Shown here: one piece after another, positions 28,229-37,189 of the stretch | Layout of the letters: the number at the start of each line of letters is the position of its first letter | How positions within the stretch are numbered: position 1 is the stretch's first letter | Source: Deltaproteobacteria bacterium | GTDB lineage: Bacteria; Desulfobacterota; Binatia; UBA1149; SPBQ01 | Assembly: GCA_029262375.1 (NCBI GenBank) | Contig: JAJCZM010000018.1 | Coordinates: forward strand, 1 to 64,000 | DNA length: 64,000 bases | Direction of reading: 5' to 3' | Notes under the pieces: model-generated | Seen by the model: the letters and a program-made list of their open reading frames with translations, nothing else | The model's database searches: none | What the model was told of the DNA's origin: nothing | Made by a program: the position numbers and the translations under genes

Positions 28229-29169
28229 CTGCCGCGTCGCTCACGATACGCCGCCATCGTCGTCTCCGCGTAGCGACGCATCGCATCGACCTTCTCGCGC
28301 AACGGTGCCGTATCGAGCTGAGATGTGTAGGGATTGCTGAACCCTACGATGACGTCGGTCACGCCCATGTCGGCCAAGCGCTCGAGCCCATCGACATCGA
28401 AAGCATCCATCGAGATGACGTGGATCTCGAAGGGCGACGCCTCGCGCCCGTACTCAATGGACGACGTCTGTCGCCCGTACCCAATGGGCGACGTCTCGCG
28501 CCCGTACTCGACGCGCAGCGCGCGAATCCGTTCGATCATGCGGGCCAGTTCAGCCGGGTCTCCGCCGGCGTGCATCCAGCCGTCGCCCAGTCGTGCCGCT
28601 CGACGCAACGCGGGCTCGGAATGACCGCCGATCAGAATCGGCACCGGCGCGCTTGGCACGGGCCGCATTTTCATCGGCCCGATGTCGTAGTGCTCACCGT
28701 GGTACTCGAAGAACTCGCCGCTGCTGTAACCACGGATGATCTCGATCATCTCGTCCATTCGCTTGCCGCGTGTGTTCCACTGTTGGCCGCAGGCTTGAAA
28801 GTCTTCGGGCCACGGACTCAAACCAACGCCTAGTCCCAAGCGATTGTTGGTGAGCACCGCAGTAGACGTCACCTGTTTCGCCACCAAGTACGGCAATCGG
28901 ATCGGCAGCTTGAGCACGAAGGTGTGGAAGCGCAGTCGGCTGGTCACCGCGCCCATCGCGGGAATCAAACAAAACGGCTCAATGAAGGGTTTGCCGTCGA
29001 GAAAGGAGGGGTCTCCGTCCGGCGTATACGGATACTTCGCAGACGGATTCTTAGGAAATCCGACGTTGTCCGGAACAACGAACGCATCGTAGCCCGCCGA
29101 TTCGATCTCGCGCGCGAGTGGAATGTAATAGCTCGGGTCACACATGGCCTCGGCGTATGAAAATCTCAT
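28225..29169 (-). CDS. LLM-class F420-dependent oxidoreductase
   Basis: A 314-residue luciferase-like TIM-barrel protein. Motifs are MRFSYAEAMCDPSYYIPLAREIESAGYDAFVVPDN, SRLRFHTFVLKLPIRLPYLVAKQVTS, NRLGLGVGLSPWPEDF, PVPILIGGHSEPALRRAARLGDGWM. Members use reduced F420 or FMN; which one cannot be read here. ATG 29169 has an AAGGAGG site 12 bases upstream, and the long open frame before it makes no sense. The loop at about residues 219-245 is lengthened by three copies of a 9-residue repeat (YGRETSPIG-like). Confidence 0.88.
   Translation of the reverse strand: MRFSYAEAMCDPSYYIPLAREIESAGYDAFVVPDNVGFPKNPSAKYPYTPDGDPSFLDGKPFIEPFCLIPAMGAVTSRLRFHTFVLKLPIRLPYLVAKQVTSTAVLTNNRLGLGVGLSPWPEDFQACGQQWNTRGKRMDEMIEIIRGYSSGEFFEYHGEHYDIGPMKMRPVPSAPVPILIGGHSEPALRRAARLGDGWMHAGGDPAELARMIERIRALRVEYGRETSPIGYGRQTSSIEYGREASPFEIHVISMDAFDVDGLERLADMGVTDVIVGFSNPYTSQLDTAPLREKVDAMRRYAETTMAAYRERRGS
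28435..28515 (-). repeat. Three in-frame 27-bp tandem repeats
   Basis: Units at 28435-28461, 28462-28488 and 28489-28515 differ at a few positions. They encode EYGRETSPI, GYGRQTSSI and EYGREASPF inside the LLM oxidoreductase. Because the unit is a multiple of three, copy number can change without breaking the frame. Confidence 0.85.
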
Positions 29170-29176
29170 GATCCGT

Positions 29177-30088
29177 CTATGCCTCCTTCGCCGGCCCGAC
29201 GCGGGCGCGATAGTACTCACCGACGGCTTCGAGCGCGGCCACGCCCTCGGGAATTCCTGCAGCGGCGAGTCCTTGAAAGCCATGCACCATCTCGGGCCAG
29301 ATCTCCAAGCGGACATCCACACCGACCCGTCGCGCCGATGCCGCGAGCGCCTGCGCATCGTCGCGTGTCAGGTCGATCTGGCCTACCTGCAGCAACAGCG
29401 GCGGAAGTCCTGTCAGGTCGGCGTGCACCGGAGAAACCAAGGGATGGCGCAAATCCCCATCGACTCCGACGTAGTCGCGGCCACGCGCACGGGTGAATCG
29501 AGCATCCGCGAATGGATCGGCCCCGTCGGGGTGCGTCGCAGAACGTCGCCCGGCCTCGAGATCAAGCCAAGCGCCGAGTCCGATCGCAGCCGCGGGCATC
29601 TCGACCCCGTCATCGTGCAAGGCCACCAGCGCTGCGATGGCCAGCCCTCCTCCGCACGAGTCGCCGATGAACACGACGTCTCTCGCGGCAGTCCCGGCAT
29701 CGAGCAATCCGCGATAGGCAGCGACGCAATCGTCAAGCGCTGCGGGAAACAGATGCTGAGGCGCCAACCGGTAGTCGACCATGAGCACACGCGCGCCTGT
29801 GTGACGTGAAAGTAGCTCGGCATAGAACAAGTAGCCGTCACCGCAGGCCGCGATAAACGCACCGCCGTGGCAGAGCAGCAACACGCCTGCCGAGTCCTGC
29901 ACCGGCTCCGCCGTAACCCAGGCGGCGCGAACGCCGCCGTACTGTGTCCACTCGACTTTGGTACCGGGCGCGACGGGGTGGCCGTGCATCGCTTCGAGTT
30001 TCTCACGCGCGACTTCGAGCGCGTCGTCGGCCGACACCAGCGGCGACGTGATGGACGCCATGAATGCTTCGTACTCGGGACTGGGCAC
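29177..30088 (-). CDS. Alpha/beta hydrolase, hormone-sensitive lipase family
   Basis: A 303-residue esterase. The oxyanion motif HGGAFIAACGDGY, nucleophile Ser in FIGDSCGGGLA, acid in LLLQVGQIDLTRDDAQ and His in EMVHGFQGL make a full catalytic set. The family cleaves short acyl esters or lactones. GTG 30088, eight bases after the preceding stop, is preferred; ATG 30061 is possible. It ends 8 bases before the LLM oxidoreductase start, forming a run of close minus-strand genes from 33131 down to 28225. Confidence 0.88.
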   Translation of the reverse strand: MPSPEYEAFMASITSPLVSADDALEVAREKLEAMHGHPVAPGTKVEWTQYGGVRAAWVTAEPVQDSAGVLLLCHGGAFIAACGDGYLFYAELLSRHTGARVLMVDYRLAPQHLFPAALDDCVAAYRGLLDAGTAARDVVFIGDSCGGGLAIAALVALHDDGVEMPAAAIGLGAWLDLEAGRRSATHPDGADPFADARFTRARGRDYVGVDGDLRHPLVSPVHADLTGLPPLLLQVGQIDLTRDDAQALAASARRVGVDVRLEIWPEMVHGFQGLAAAGIPEGVAALEAVGEYYRARVGPAKEA

Positions 30089-30095
30089 CGCGCAG

Positions 30096-30611
30096 CTAGC
30101 CTCGCTTCTGCGCGTCGAGTTCTGCTTGCGCAGCGCGCGCCAGCTCTTCGAGGCGGCCGAGTTGGCCGCCGACTGCGCCATCATCGACTTGCTCCGCGAG
30201 CGCTGCACCGCCTGCCCGCTGCAGCATGGGGCGCAGTCGTGTGCGCAGCTGTCCGATTGTCCAGGAGATCATGTCGCCCATCGCAACCACGTCGTAGTCG
30301 ACGATCGTCTGCGACGCACCGGAGGGATCGATGTAGTGGTAATGCGGCTGGTTCTCGAAACAATCGAACCGCAGGTACTCGTGGCCGTCCGATGTGCCGA
30401 AGACGTGGATGGAGACACCGTTGTCTTCGACGGCAGCCCCCTGCGTCGCTTCCTGGATCTGCGCCATGTCCGCGCCCTGGTAGTGCGCGGCAAGTTCGGC
30501 GTCGTCGAGAAGTCGATACTCTACGCCCAGACAGAGCACCCCCGCGTCGAGATAGGTCGTATGCTCAGGGTCCGGCGGTATCGGCGCAATCGTATACGTA
30601 GTTCCGGTCAC
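30096..30611 (-). CDS. Hypothetical protein
   Basis: A 171-residue soluble protein, family not recognised. Residues 1-125 look like a compact beta-rich domain (SIHVFGTSDGHEYLRFDCFENQPHYHYIDP), with several His and Asp that could bind a metal. The C-terminal 45 residues form a charged helix (LGRLEELARAAQAELDAQKRG). GTG 30611 has GAGGAA just upstream. It lies between the amidohydrolase and the esterase with gaps of 32 and 7 bases, so co-transcription is likely. Confidence 0.65.
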   Translation of the reverse strand: MTGTTYTIAPIPPDPEHTTYLDAGVLCLGVEYRLLDDAELAAHYQGADMAQIQEATQGAAVEDNGVSIHVFGTSDGHEYLRFDCFENQPHYHYIDPSGASQTIVDYDVVAMGDMISWTIGQLRTRLRPMLQRAGGAALAEQVDDGAVGGQLGRLEELARAAQAELDAQKRG

Positions 30612-30643
30612 GACATTTCCTCGCGTCAGTACATGTCAGGGCG

Positions 30644-31807
30644 TCAGGCGAACGCCTCTTCGTACGTCGTCGGCATCAGCTCGCCCGGGAATCGATAGAA
30701 CTCGACCGCATTGTCCCAGAGGATCTTTCGCTTGCTCTCGTCTCCGACGCGCTTTTGCTCGAGGAACGTCGCAACGGCGCGCGGATATTTCGAGTCGGGA
30801 TGCGGGAAATCCGTCTCAAACAAGATGCGGTCGTCACCCAGTTCTTCGATCGTGTGGTAAAGCAGATGCTCATCGCACTCCGTCGTCACGTAGCAATTTG
30901 TGCGAAAGTAGTCTTGCGGCTCGCGCGTACACTGCGGAGCTTCGAGCCAGCCCGATAGCTCTACGTGCTCCTCGATGCGATGCAGCCATGACGGCAACCA
31001 AGCTGAGCCTGCTTCCATGTATGCAACCCTCAGTTTCGGGAAGCGTTCGAAGACACCGTTGACGATCATTGCGAGCATCGCCATCTGCGCTTCCATCTGA
31101 TGCACGCAAGTGTGCCACTCCGTGAAAGATTCGAAGCGATCGGCTCCGGCCGACGTGCCGACCAATCCCATGAATTCGTGGGTCGAAAACGCCACGTCGA
31201 GGTCCGAGAGGATTTCCCACAACGGATCGTAGTACTTATCGCCGAGCGTGCGGTGATTGAACGGATTCGGCCTAGCCCAAAAGCAGCGAGTTGCTAGGTT
31301 GTCGTACGCGTAGCGCACTTCCTCGACCGCTCGTGTGATGTCGTTGAGCGGTACTGGACCCGCCGCCAGCACGCGCCCACCGGAGGTCTCGCGCATCTCT
31401 TCGGCCCACCGGTTGTAAGCGCGAGCCATCGCCGCCTGCAGCGCGGGGTCGATGCCCTCGACCCACATGTCGTAGCCGGGACCGTACAAAACCATCAGGT
31501 CGACACCCTCGACACGCATCGATTCGGCAACCGAAGCGCCGTCGAAGCCGCGCGTGACGACCTCACCGTATTTCTCGACCATCGCCTGCGTGCTCCAGCG
31601 CACGGCTTCCTGTTGACGACCGTAGAGCGTCTTGTGACTCTGCGTGTAGCGACCGTCGACGGTGACCGGCCGGAACCGGTCCATGCCCTCGAAGGGTTGG
31701 CGCCAGGAGACGCGAGATTTGTACGGGTGCTCGAGAAAACGCTCCCAGAGATCCCGGGGCTCTACAACGTGTGCGTCCGCGTCAAAAACCTTCAGTCCGT
31801 TGCGCAT
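30644..31807 (-). CDS. Amidohydrolase-2 family (ACMSD-like) metal-dependent hydrolase
   Basis: A 387-residue TIM-barrel metallohydrolase. Metal-ligand motifs are the N-terminal DADAHVVEP, the His in VAFSTHEFMG, and the Asp in ILFETDFPHPDSKYP. The stretch VAYMEAGSAWLPSWLHRIEEH is typical of the group that includes aminocarboxymuconate-semialdehyde decarboxylase and many lipid-locus hydrolases of unknown substrate. It lies 43 bases downstream of another, unrelated amidohydrolase. Confidence 0.87.
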   Translation of the reverse strand: MRNGLKVFDADAHVVEPRDLWERFLEHPYKSRVSWRQPFEGMDRFRPVTVDGRYTQSHKTLYGRQQEAVRWSTQAMVEKYGEVVTRGFDGASVAESMRVEGVDLMVLYGPGYDMWVEGIDPALQAAMARAYNRWAEEMRETSGGRVLAAGPVPLNDITRAVEEVRYAYDNLATRCFWARPNPFNHRTLGDKYYDPLWEILSDLDVAFSTHEFMGLVGTSAGADRFESFTEWHTCVHQMEAQMAMLAMIVNGVFERFPKLRVAYMEAGSAWLPSWLHRIEEHVELSGWLEAPQCTREPQDYFRTNCYVTTECDEHLLYHTIEELGDDRILFETDFPHPDSKYPRAVATFLEQKRVGDESKRKILWDNAVEFYRFPGELMPTTYEEAFA

Positions 31808-31850
31808 GAACGGACCCTACCCGCAAGATACCTTTCGCGCAAGGTAATTC

Positions 31851-33131
31851 TCAGGGAGCCGTGAACACTCCCGCGTGCGGCCTGCCGTTCACCATCACGC
31901 CGACGATTCGCGAAGGATCGGCGAGTACCGAAATATCGGAAGTCGGATCTCCATCGACGAGCACGAGATCTGCGAGTCGGCCCGGCTCGACGCTGCCGAG
32001 TTCGTCCGCCATCGAAAGTCCCCGAGCCCCGTTGTGCGTTGCCCAGCGCATGACGTCGAGTGGGTCGATTCCGCATTCATCGACGTACAGGCGCATCTCG
32101 GCGGCGTAGTCTCCGTGCGGTGTCATCACGGTCCCCCAGTCGTCGCCGACCATCAGACAGACGCCTGCGTCGTTCGCGATCGAGAGAATCCCACACATGT
32201 GGTCGTAGTCTCGCCGCATCGTCACGAAAAACGGTTCATTGATCGTTTCCGTACCGTGTTCACGGTCGGCGGCTGCGATCGTGTCCAGAATTGCCTTCGT
32301 CAGATAAAGGCTCGGGCAGACCTGTGTCCCAGACGACAACATCGCGTCGATGCAATCGGCATCTACGCCATCGACGTGATCGAGAATATCGACACCGGCC
32401 GCGATGCACTTCAGGATGTTCGCTTTCGCAGTGACGTGCGCACGCACTTTCTTGCCGCGGTCGTGGGCAGCCCCGACAGCCGCGTACAACTCGTCGTCGT
32501 TCATCGCGACGAAGTCGGCGCCGTACAGCAGGGCGTGGCCGCTGTCGCTGAACAGCTTGATGATCTCGGCGCCCTCTTTGATTTCCTGACGGACGCCCTT
32601 CCGGAACTCGTCGGCACCGTCGCAGATCCGCTGGCTACCCATGGCGGTGATTCCCCACCACCAAAACTCCGGCAAGTCGTTGGAATCGCCGGTCGTGATC
32701 AACCAGCGCCCGCAAGGCATGATGCGCGGACCTTCGACGACACCGTCGTCGATCGCCTGGCGAAGTTGCGCATCGAGCGCATCGCCGGTCGCAGCGCCGA
32801 TCACACTGGTGAAGCCGCGCGACAGCGCGAGCCGTGCGTTCTTCGCGGCGATGAGCATCAAGTAGCCGGGAGGCTTCTCCAGCCCCACCGGCGGCGGCTC
32901 GAAGTCGAGCCCCTCATACGACCCATGCCAGTGCGCCTGCACCATACCGGGAATGAGCGTGCGCCCTTCCCCGTCGACTACGCGATCGTTACGATCGCCG
33001 ACGGTGGCGGTGATCGCTGCGGCGTCATCGACCGAGACAATGCGCTCGTTCTCGATGACGACGCTTTTTCGGTGAACGACAGGATTACGGCCGTCGAAAA
33101 CTTTGCAATTCTGGATGATGGTACGCTTCAC
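31851..33131 (-). CDS. Amidohydrolase family protein (imidazolonepropionase/prolidase-like)
   Basis: A 426-residue metallo-dependent hydrolase. The HxH pair is in GMVQAHWHGSYEG, the candidate bridging Lys in EIIKLFSDSG, metal His residues in VRAHVTAKAN and DILDHVDGVD, and the catalytic Asp in CLMVGDDWG. The C-terminal beta-sandwich returns with GRLADLVLVDGDP. Similar proteins cleave cyclic amides or dipeptides; the substrate is open. Translation starts at GTG 33131. Confidence 0.88.
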   Translation of the reverse strand: MKRTIIQNCKVFDGRNPVVHRKSVVIENERIVSVDDAAAITATVGDRNDRVVDGEGRTLIPGMVQAHWHGSYEGLDFEPPPVGLEKPPGYLMLIAAKNARLALSRGFTSVIGAATGDALDAQLRQAIDDGVVEGPRIMPCGRWLITTGDSNDLPEFWWWGITAMGSQRICDGADEFRKGVRQEIKEGAEIIKLFSDSGHALLYGADFVAMNDDELYAAVGAAHDRGKKVRAHVTAKANILKCIAAGVDILDHVDGVDADCIDAMLSSGTQVCPSLYLTKAILDTIAAADREHGTETINEPFFVTMRRDYDHMCGILSIANDAGVCLMVGDDWGTVMTPHGDYAAEMRLYVDECGIDPLDVMRWATHNGARGLSMADELGSVEPGRLADLVLVDGDPTSDISVLADPSRIVGVMVNGRPHAGVFTAP

Positions 33132-33201
33132 AACAGAAGGTGTCTCACAATGCGAGACCCGTGTCGTGCACGAGCGCTAGAGCACAGTCAACAGGCTCGC
33201 G

Positions 33202-34053
33202 TTAGACGTCCGCCCCGTCGGGCTTCTGGCGCCGGCGCCGACCTCGCACGTCGTCAGCGTCGGAACTGCTGCGATTCTTAGCGAGATAGGCACTCATCGC
33301 GTCGGGCTCGTTGCTCATGGAACTCGCTCGCTCCGGCGGTCGCGAGCCAGGGCCGCCGGACGGCATCGACCCGATGAACATGGTCGATGAGTGGTCAACC
33401 GTTGCGGCCTGCGGCGCGGCTGTCTTTTGAACAGCAGCTTTCGCGGCGGCTGCCTTCTCAACAGCAGCTTTCGCGGCGGCTGCCTTCTCAACGGTAGCTT
33501 TCGCGGCCGCTGCCTTGGGATGCGATGTTCGCTTGGGTGACCTGGCTACGGGCTTGGCGGGGGTAGCCGGATTCGCATGATTCGCGTGTTTCGCATGTTT
33601 CGCTCGGGCGGGCGCGCGTCGGCTCGATTTCCTTGCGCGTTCCAACCCACCGATGCGACCGTCGATCGCGTCGAGACGGCCGGCGATCTCGTCGAAGTCG
33701 TCCTTCGTGGCGAGCGCCAAGAATCGATTCAAGTCGACGATGCGCGCAGACATCGCGTCGGCGAGCCATCGTAGGATTTCGAAAATCTCAGCTCTGACGC
33801 CCGAAGAAGAAACCGGCAGTTGCGGCTCTGCGCGCAGCAAAACGCGACGCGCGTCCACCAAGAGGGTCACCTGCTGCCCGACCACCCGCGCGCCGTAGTC
33901 GCCCACCACCACGCCGACGGCGCCTGCGGTCACGACCGCATCGAGCACCCAGCGGAGCCCGAGCTTCTCCAGTGCTTCAATCGCGACTGAGTTCGCTCTT
34001 GCGATCGGTCCACTCGGCGTTCGCGCGGCCTGTGTCGATCTCGCTCCGCTCAT
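33202..34053 (-). CDS. Lys/Ala-rich protein with histone H1-like tail
   Basis: About 283 residues. The N-terminal 120 residues look folded (ALEKLGLRWVLDAVVTAGAVGVVVGDYG; DLNRFLALATKDDFDEIAGRLDAIDGRI), the second part resembling a coiled-coil or PHA-granule-type helix. A basic stretch follows (HAKHANHANPATPAKP). Then come repeats of AAAKAAVEKA of the type seen in H1-like bacterial proteins and PhaF-like phasins. The C-terminus is Ser/Gly/Arg-rich and disordered. Function unknown; DNA or polyester-granule binding is possible. ATG 34053 has GGTGAGG directly before it; GTG 34059 is an alternative. Confidence 0.6.
   Translation of the reverse strand: MSGARSTQAARTPSGPIARANSVAIEALEKLGLRWVLDAVVTAGAVGVVVGDYGARVVGQQVTLLVDARRVLLRAEPQLPVSSSGVRAEIFEILRWLADAMSARIVDLNRFLALATKDDFDEIAGRLDAIDGRIGGLERARKSSRRAPARAKHAKHANHANPATPAKPVARSPKRTSHPKAAAAKATVEKAAAAKAAVEKAAAAKAAVQKTAAPQAATVDHSSTMFIGSMPSGGPGSRPPERASSMSNEPDAMSAYLAKNRSSSDADDVRGRRRRQKPDGADV
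33431..33520 (-). repeat. Three 30-bp tandem repeats in the Lys/Ala-rich gene
   Basis: Units at 33431-33460 and 33461-33490 are identical over 30 bases. The third (33491-33520) is diverged. They encode the AAAKAAVEKA-type tail repeats, in frame. Confidence 0.9.
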
Positions 34054-34228
34054 CCTCACCCCACGCCGGATCCGCGCTTGAAGTCGACAGCCGAGGACAG
34101 GCAGACCCGATAGGCACCGCCCTTGAAAGGGGCGGGTGCCACTAACGCTCTAGAGTAGCTGCTGGGAGGCCGGAGGTCACGTCCGAAGCAAACCGGCTAA
34201 GCACAGGGCCACTGTCGTCGACGGTGGA

Positions 34229-34882
34229 TCAGACGAAGGACGCGCAGCTCCAGGCGAGAATGATCTGCGCAGCGTAGTAGGTCGGAAGTCCCACCGCCTT
34301 GTTGATGAAGTCGTTTTGGAAGAAGCGTTCACGCGCTACCGCAAGGTCGGAGAGGTAAAACAGCAAGGCGCCGAGGAAGATCATGGGCAACCCCGTGCCG
34401 CCCGACGCACTGGAAGCCAGTACCAACATGATCGAGATCACGACCATGTAGGCCATTACCACGCGCGAGAGCGACGCCGGTACCGCGGCGCGAATTCGCG
34501 GCGCCAGCAGGATTCCTGCCGCGCCTACCAGAATTGCGCCCGCTACAAGAGACGTGGCGTCATGCGGCAAACGAACGAAGGCGGCCGCGTAGGCGACATG
34601 ACCGCCGAGAAAGCTCAGCGCGCCGGCCTTGAACGCCGCTCCCGCTCCCTTCGGGATCAGCAACACATCACCGAGCCACGACAGAGTCAGGCCGACCAAG
34701 ATCATCATGCCGTACTGACTCTCGAGAGCCGACGAGGCCAGGGCACAACAGATGAAGAACGTCGACGCCAAGGGCTTCGACACCCAATGCCCGATGGCGG
34801 AGTCTATCTTGAGGGACACTAAAAGCGCGGCGACCGACACGGCGGTGGCCACCGCCGCAACTACAGGAGAAGTCCATGGCAC
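34229..34882 (-). CDS. YhhN family membrane protein (lysoplasmalogenase-like)
   Basis: A 217-residue protein with about eight hydrophobic helices. Conserved family marks are the KPLASTFFICCAL segment, LTLSWLGDVLL, GALSFLGGHVAYAAAF, and the C-terminal GALLFYLSDLAVARERF. Animal homologues hydrolyse lysoplasmalogens; bacterial members are mostly uncharacterised. GTG 34882 is the likely start. A stretch of 175 bases upstream of its neighbour at 34054 holds nothing notable. Confidence 0.88.
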   Translation of the reverse strand: MPWTSPVVAAVATAVSVAALLVSLKIDSAIGHWVSKPLASTFFICCALASSALESQYGMMILVGLTLSWLGDVLLIPKGAGAAFKAGALSFLGGHVAYAAAFVRLPHDATSLVAGAILVGAAGILLAPRIRAAVPASLSRVVMAYMVVISIMLVLASSASGGTGLPMIFLGALLFYLSDLAVARERFFQNDFINKAVGLPTYYAAQIILAWSCASFV

Positions 34883-34920
34883 GCGGCTACGCTAGAGATT
34901 GGAGCGTGCGCTGGCAAATA

Positions 34921-35346
34921 TCAGTCGCCGCTCTCCGTATTCGGCGTGCTGCGCGAAGTGCGACTATTACGCTCGATGTAGTAGTCGAATCCGATCGCCA
35001 TGCCCTTGCGGCTGGGAAGACTGGCGACGATCACGACCACCGCAAACACGGCAAGCACCAGCTGCCCTAGCACGAGATTGAACGGCTTCACGATGAGCAT
35101 CCCCGCGATGATGGCGCCGGTGAGCCCCGCCGTCGTGAGATAGATCACGGCCCAGGTGTCTTTCGCACGCGCGGCGAGATCGAAACCGCACTCGGTGCAG
35201 TTGTCGCGCAACTGGTAGAACCATGCGTAGATCAGTCCCTCACCGCAGTGAGGGCAGCGCCACAAGATGCCGCGCCAGAGCAGTTGCAGCAGAACCCGCG
35301 TCCCCGGTGCTTCCGGCTCTTCGAGAAGGCTCTCGGGCTCGGTCAT
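34921..35346 (-). CDS. DUF983 family protein
   Basis: A 141-residue protein: a short acidic N-terminus, a zinc-ribbon-like region with CPHCGEGLIYAWF and NCTECGFDL, then two membrane helices (about 62-85 and 88-110). That is the standard DUF983 layout. Role unknown; some relatives sit near cytochrome oxidase genes. ATG 35346 is chosen since the family starts here; the open frame before it is unrelated sequence overlapping ilvA. It lies 47 bases downstream of ilvA. Confidence 0.85.
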   Translation of the reverse strand: MTEPESLLEEPEAPGTRVLLQLLWRGILWRCPHCGEGLIYAWFYQLRDNCTECGFDLAARAKDTWAVIYLTTAGLTGAIIAGMLIVKPFNLVLGQLVLAVFAVVVIVASLPSRKGMAIGFDYYIERNSRTSRSTPNTESGD

Positions 35347-35393
35347 GTCGTCGCCTCGTCCTGTCGTCCTAACATCGGTGCCACGGAAACAAA

Positions 35394-36914
35394 TCAAGCC
35401 AGGAAGATTCGATAAGCCGCGTTGTCGGTCTCGTCGGAATATCCATAGCCCAGCGTCTCGAGGAAATCGGAGAAGTCGTCGCGCTGATCGACCGGCACCT
35501 GCAAGCCGATCAGAACCCGACCGTAGTCCGCACCGTGGTTTCGATAGTGGAACAGGCTGATGTTCCACTCGTGCGTCATGGTATCCAGGAACCGCGAGAG
35601 CGCACCGGGTCGCTCCGGAAACTCGAAACGATAGAGCACTTCGTCTTCCACCGTTGAAGCGTGACCTCCCACCATGTGGCGAACGTGGATTTTGGCGATC
35701 TCGTTGTTCGCTAGATCGACGACTTCGAACCCGGCCGAGCGAAGTACGTCGGTCAACTCGCCGACCTCGCCCCGGTCGCGGATGGCGATTCCGACGAACA
35801 CGCGTGCGGCGTCCTGGCCGGCGTGACGGTAGTTGAACTCGGTAATGCCGTGATCACCCAACAGGCTACAAAATTTCTTCAAACTTCCGGGACGTTCCGG
35901 GATCGTAACCGCCAGGATCGCTTCGCGCTGCTCACCGATCTCGGCGCGCTCGGAGACGTGGCGCAATCGATCGAAGTTCATGTTCGCGCCGGAGGCAACC
36001 GCAACGACCGTGAGTCCACGACTCGTGCGCCCGCCGAGCCATCTCTTGGCACCGGCTACGCTCAGCGCACCGGCCGGCTCCAGAATCGTACGCGTGTCCT
36101 CGAAGACATCTTTGATGGCGGCACAGATCTCATCGGTATCGACCAAGACGATGTCGTCGAGAAGCTCGCGACAGAGCCGGAAGGTCTCGACGCCGACCTG
36201 CTTCACCGCGACGCCGTCGGCGAATCCACCCACCGAGTCCAAGCGTACGCGGGCTCCCGCGTCGAGCGACGCTTTCATCGCCGCAGCGTCGGCCGGCTCG
36301 ACGCCGATCACTTGAATCTCCGGACGTAGTCGCTTCGTGTACGACGCAATGCCGGACACCAAACCACCGCCGCCGATGGGGACGAAGATCGCATCGAGCG
36401 CACCCGGACGTTGTTGCAGGATCTCCATCCCGACCGTGCCTTGACCGGCGATCGTGTCCGGATCGTCATACGCGTGAACGAAGACGCGTCCATCACGCTC
36501 GCAGATTGCGTGTGCATGCGCTTCGGCATCGTCGTAGCTATCGCCTACCAACTCGATGCGCGCTCCGAGCGCAGCGACCGCATCCACTTTGATGCGCGGC
36601 GTGGTCGCAGGCATCACGATGAGCGCATCGGTACCGAGCTCTCTGGCAGCAAGCGCCACCCCTTGTGCATGATTGCCTGCAGACGCTGCGATCACACCGC
36701 GGGCCAACTCGCTCGCATCGAGACCGGAGATCTTGTTGTAAGCGCCACGGATCTTGAACGAGAAGGTACGTTGTTCGTCCTCGCGCTTGAGTAGGACGCG
36801 GCTGCCCAGCCGCGCGGAGAGAACGCTCGCTTCGACCAGCGGCGTCTCGACCGCCACGCCGTACACGCGCGCATTGAGAATTCGTTCTAGATAGTCGTCT
36901 TGTCGATCCGCCAT
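35394..36914 (-). CDS. ilvA: Threonine ammonia-lyase, biosynthetic type
   Basis: Deaminates threonine to 2-oxobutyrate, the first step to isoleucine. The 506-residue protein has the PLP Lys54 in RTFSFKIRGAYNK, the substrate loop ASAGNHAQGVA, the PLP-phosphate glycine loop PIGGGGLVSG, and two C-terminal ACT-like regulatory domains (ILAVTIPERPGSLKKFC; YRFEFPERPGALSRFL). The double ACT arrangement indicates the isoleucine-regulated biosynthetic enzyme rather than the catabolic form. The start is ATG 36914; the longer upstream frame is low-complexity intergenic sequence. Confidence 0.93.
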   Translation of the reverse strand: MADRQDDYLERILNARVYGVAVETPLVEASVLSARLGSRVLLKREDEQRTFSFKIRGAYNKISGLDASELARGVIAASAGNHAQGVALAARELGTDALIVMPATTPRIKVDAVAALGARIELVGDSYDDAEAHAHAICERDGRVFVHAYDDPDTIAGQGTVGMEILQQRPGALDAIFVPIGGGGLVSGIASYTKRLRPEIQVIGVEPADAAAMKASLDAGARVRLDSVGGFADGVAVKQVGVETFRLCRELLDDIVLVDTDEICAAIKDVFEDTRTILEPAGALSVAGAKRWLGGRTSRGLTVVAVASGANMNFDRLRHVSERAEIGEQREAILAVTIPERPGSLKKFCSLLGDHGITEFNYRHAGQDAARVFVGIAIRDRGEVGELTDVLRSAGFEVVDLANNEIAKIHVRHMVGGHASTVEDEVLYRFEFPERPGALSRFLDTMTHEWNISLFHYRNHGADYGRVLIGLQVPVDQRDDFSDFLETLGYGYSDETDNAAYRIFLA

Positions 36915-36961
36915 GAGTTCACTCGTGGCAGGAACCTTATCAGAAGCGGCGCGAGGTGGGA

Positions 36962-37175
36962 CCCGGCCGGGGTTACCGGCCGGGCTATTGGGTGTGGGGA
37001 CTTCCGAATGTTGGGGCTCGGAAAACTCCCGCCGACTCGCATCCGGGAGAACTTTCGGATGCGGGCCGGGCGGGGGCGGCATGGCTTCGGCAGCGGAGTG
37101 ATTTCCAGGACCGGGGAGCGCTCTGCGCTCAAGATCCCCGTCGCCAAAGCTCTCTCCCGGGGACAAGGGAGAGAC
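36962..37175. repeat. Cluster of three perfect hairpins upstream of ilvA
   Basis: Stems at 36962-36970/36976-36984 (CCCGGCCGG, 5-base loop), 37038-37045/37056-37063 (CGCATCCG, 10-base loop) and 37152-37159/37168-37175 (TCTCTCCC, 8-base loop). All lie within 215 bases of non-coding sequence. They could be REP-like repeat elements or structures in the ilvA leader. None is followed by a T-run on either strand. Confidence 0.6.
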
Positions 37176-37189
37176 CGCCATGAACTGTT

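Noticed and set aside
31875-33281. A 468-codon plus-strand frame opposite the amidohydrolase
   Set aside because: Antisense shadow; the minus strand has all metal-ligand motifs.
35394-37181. Extended ilvA start at 37181
   Set aside because: The 89 added codons are low-complexity sequence through the hairpin cluster; the family begins at ATG 36914.
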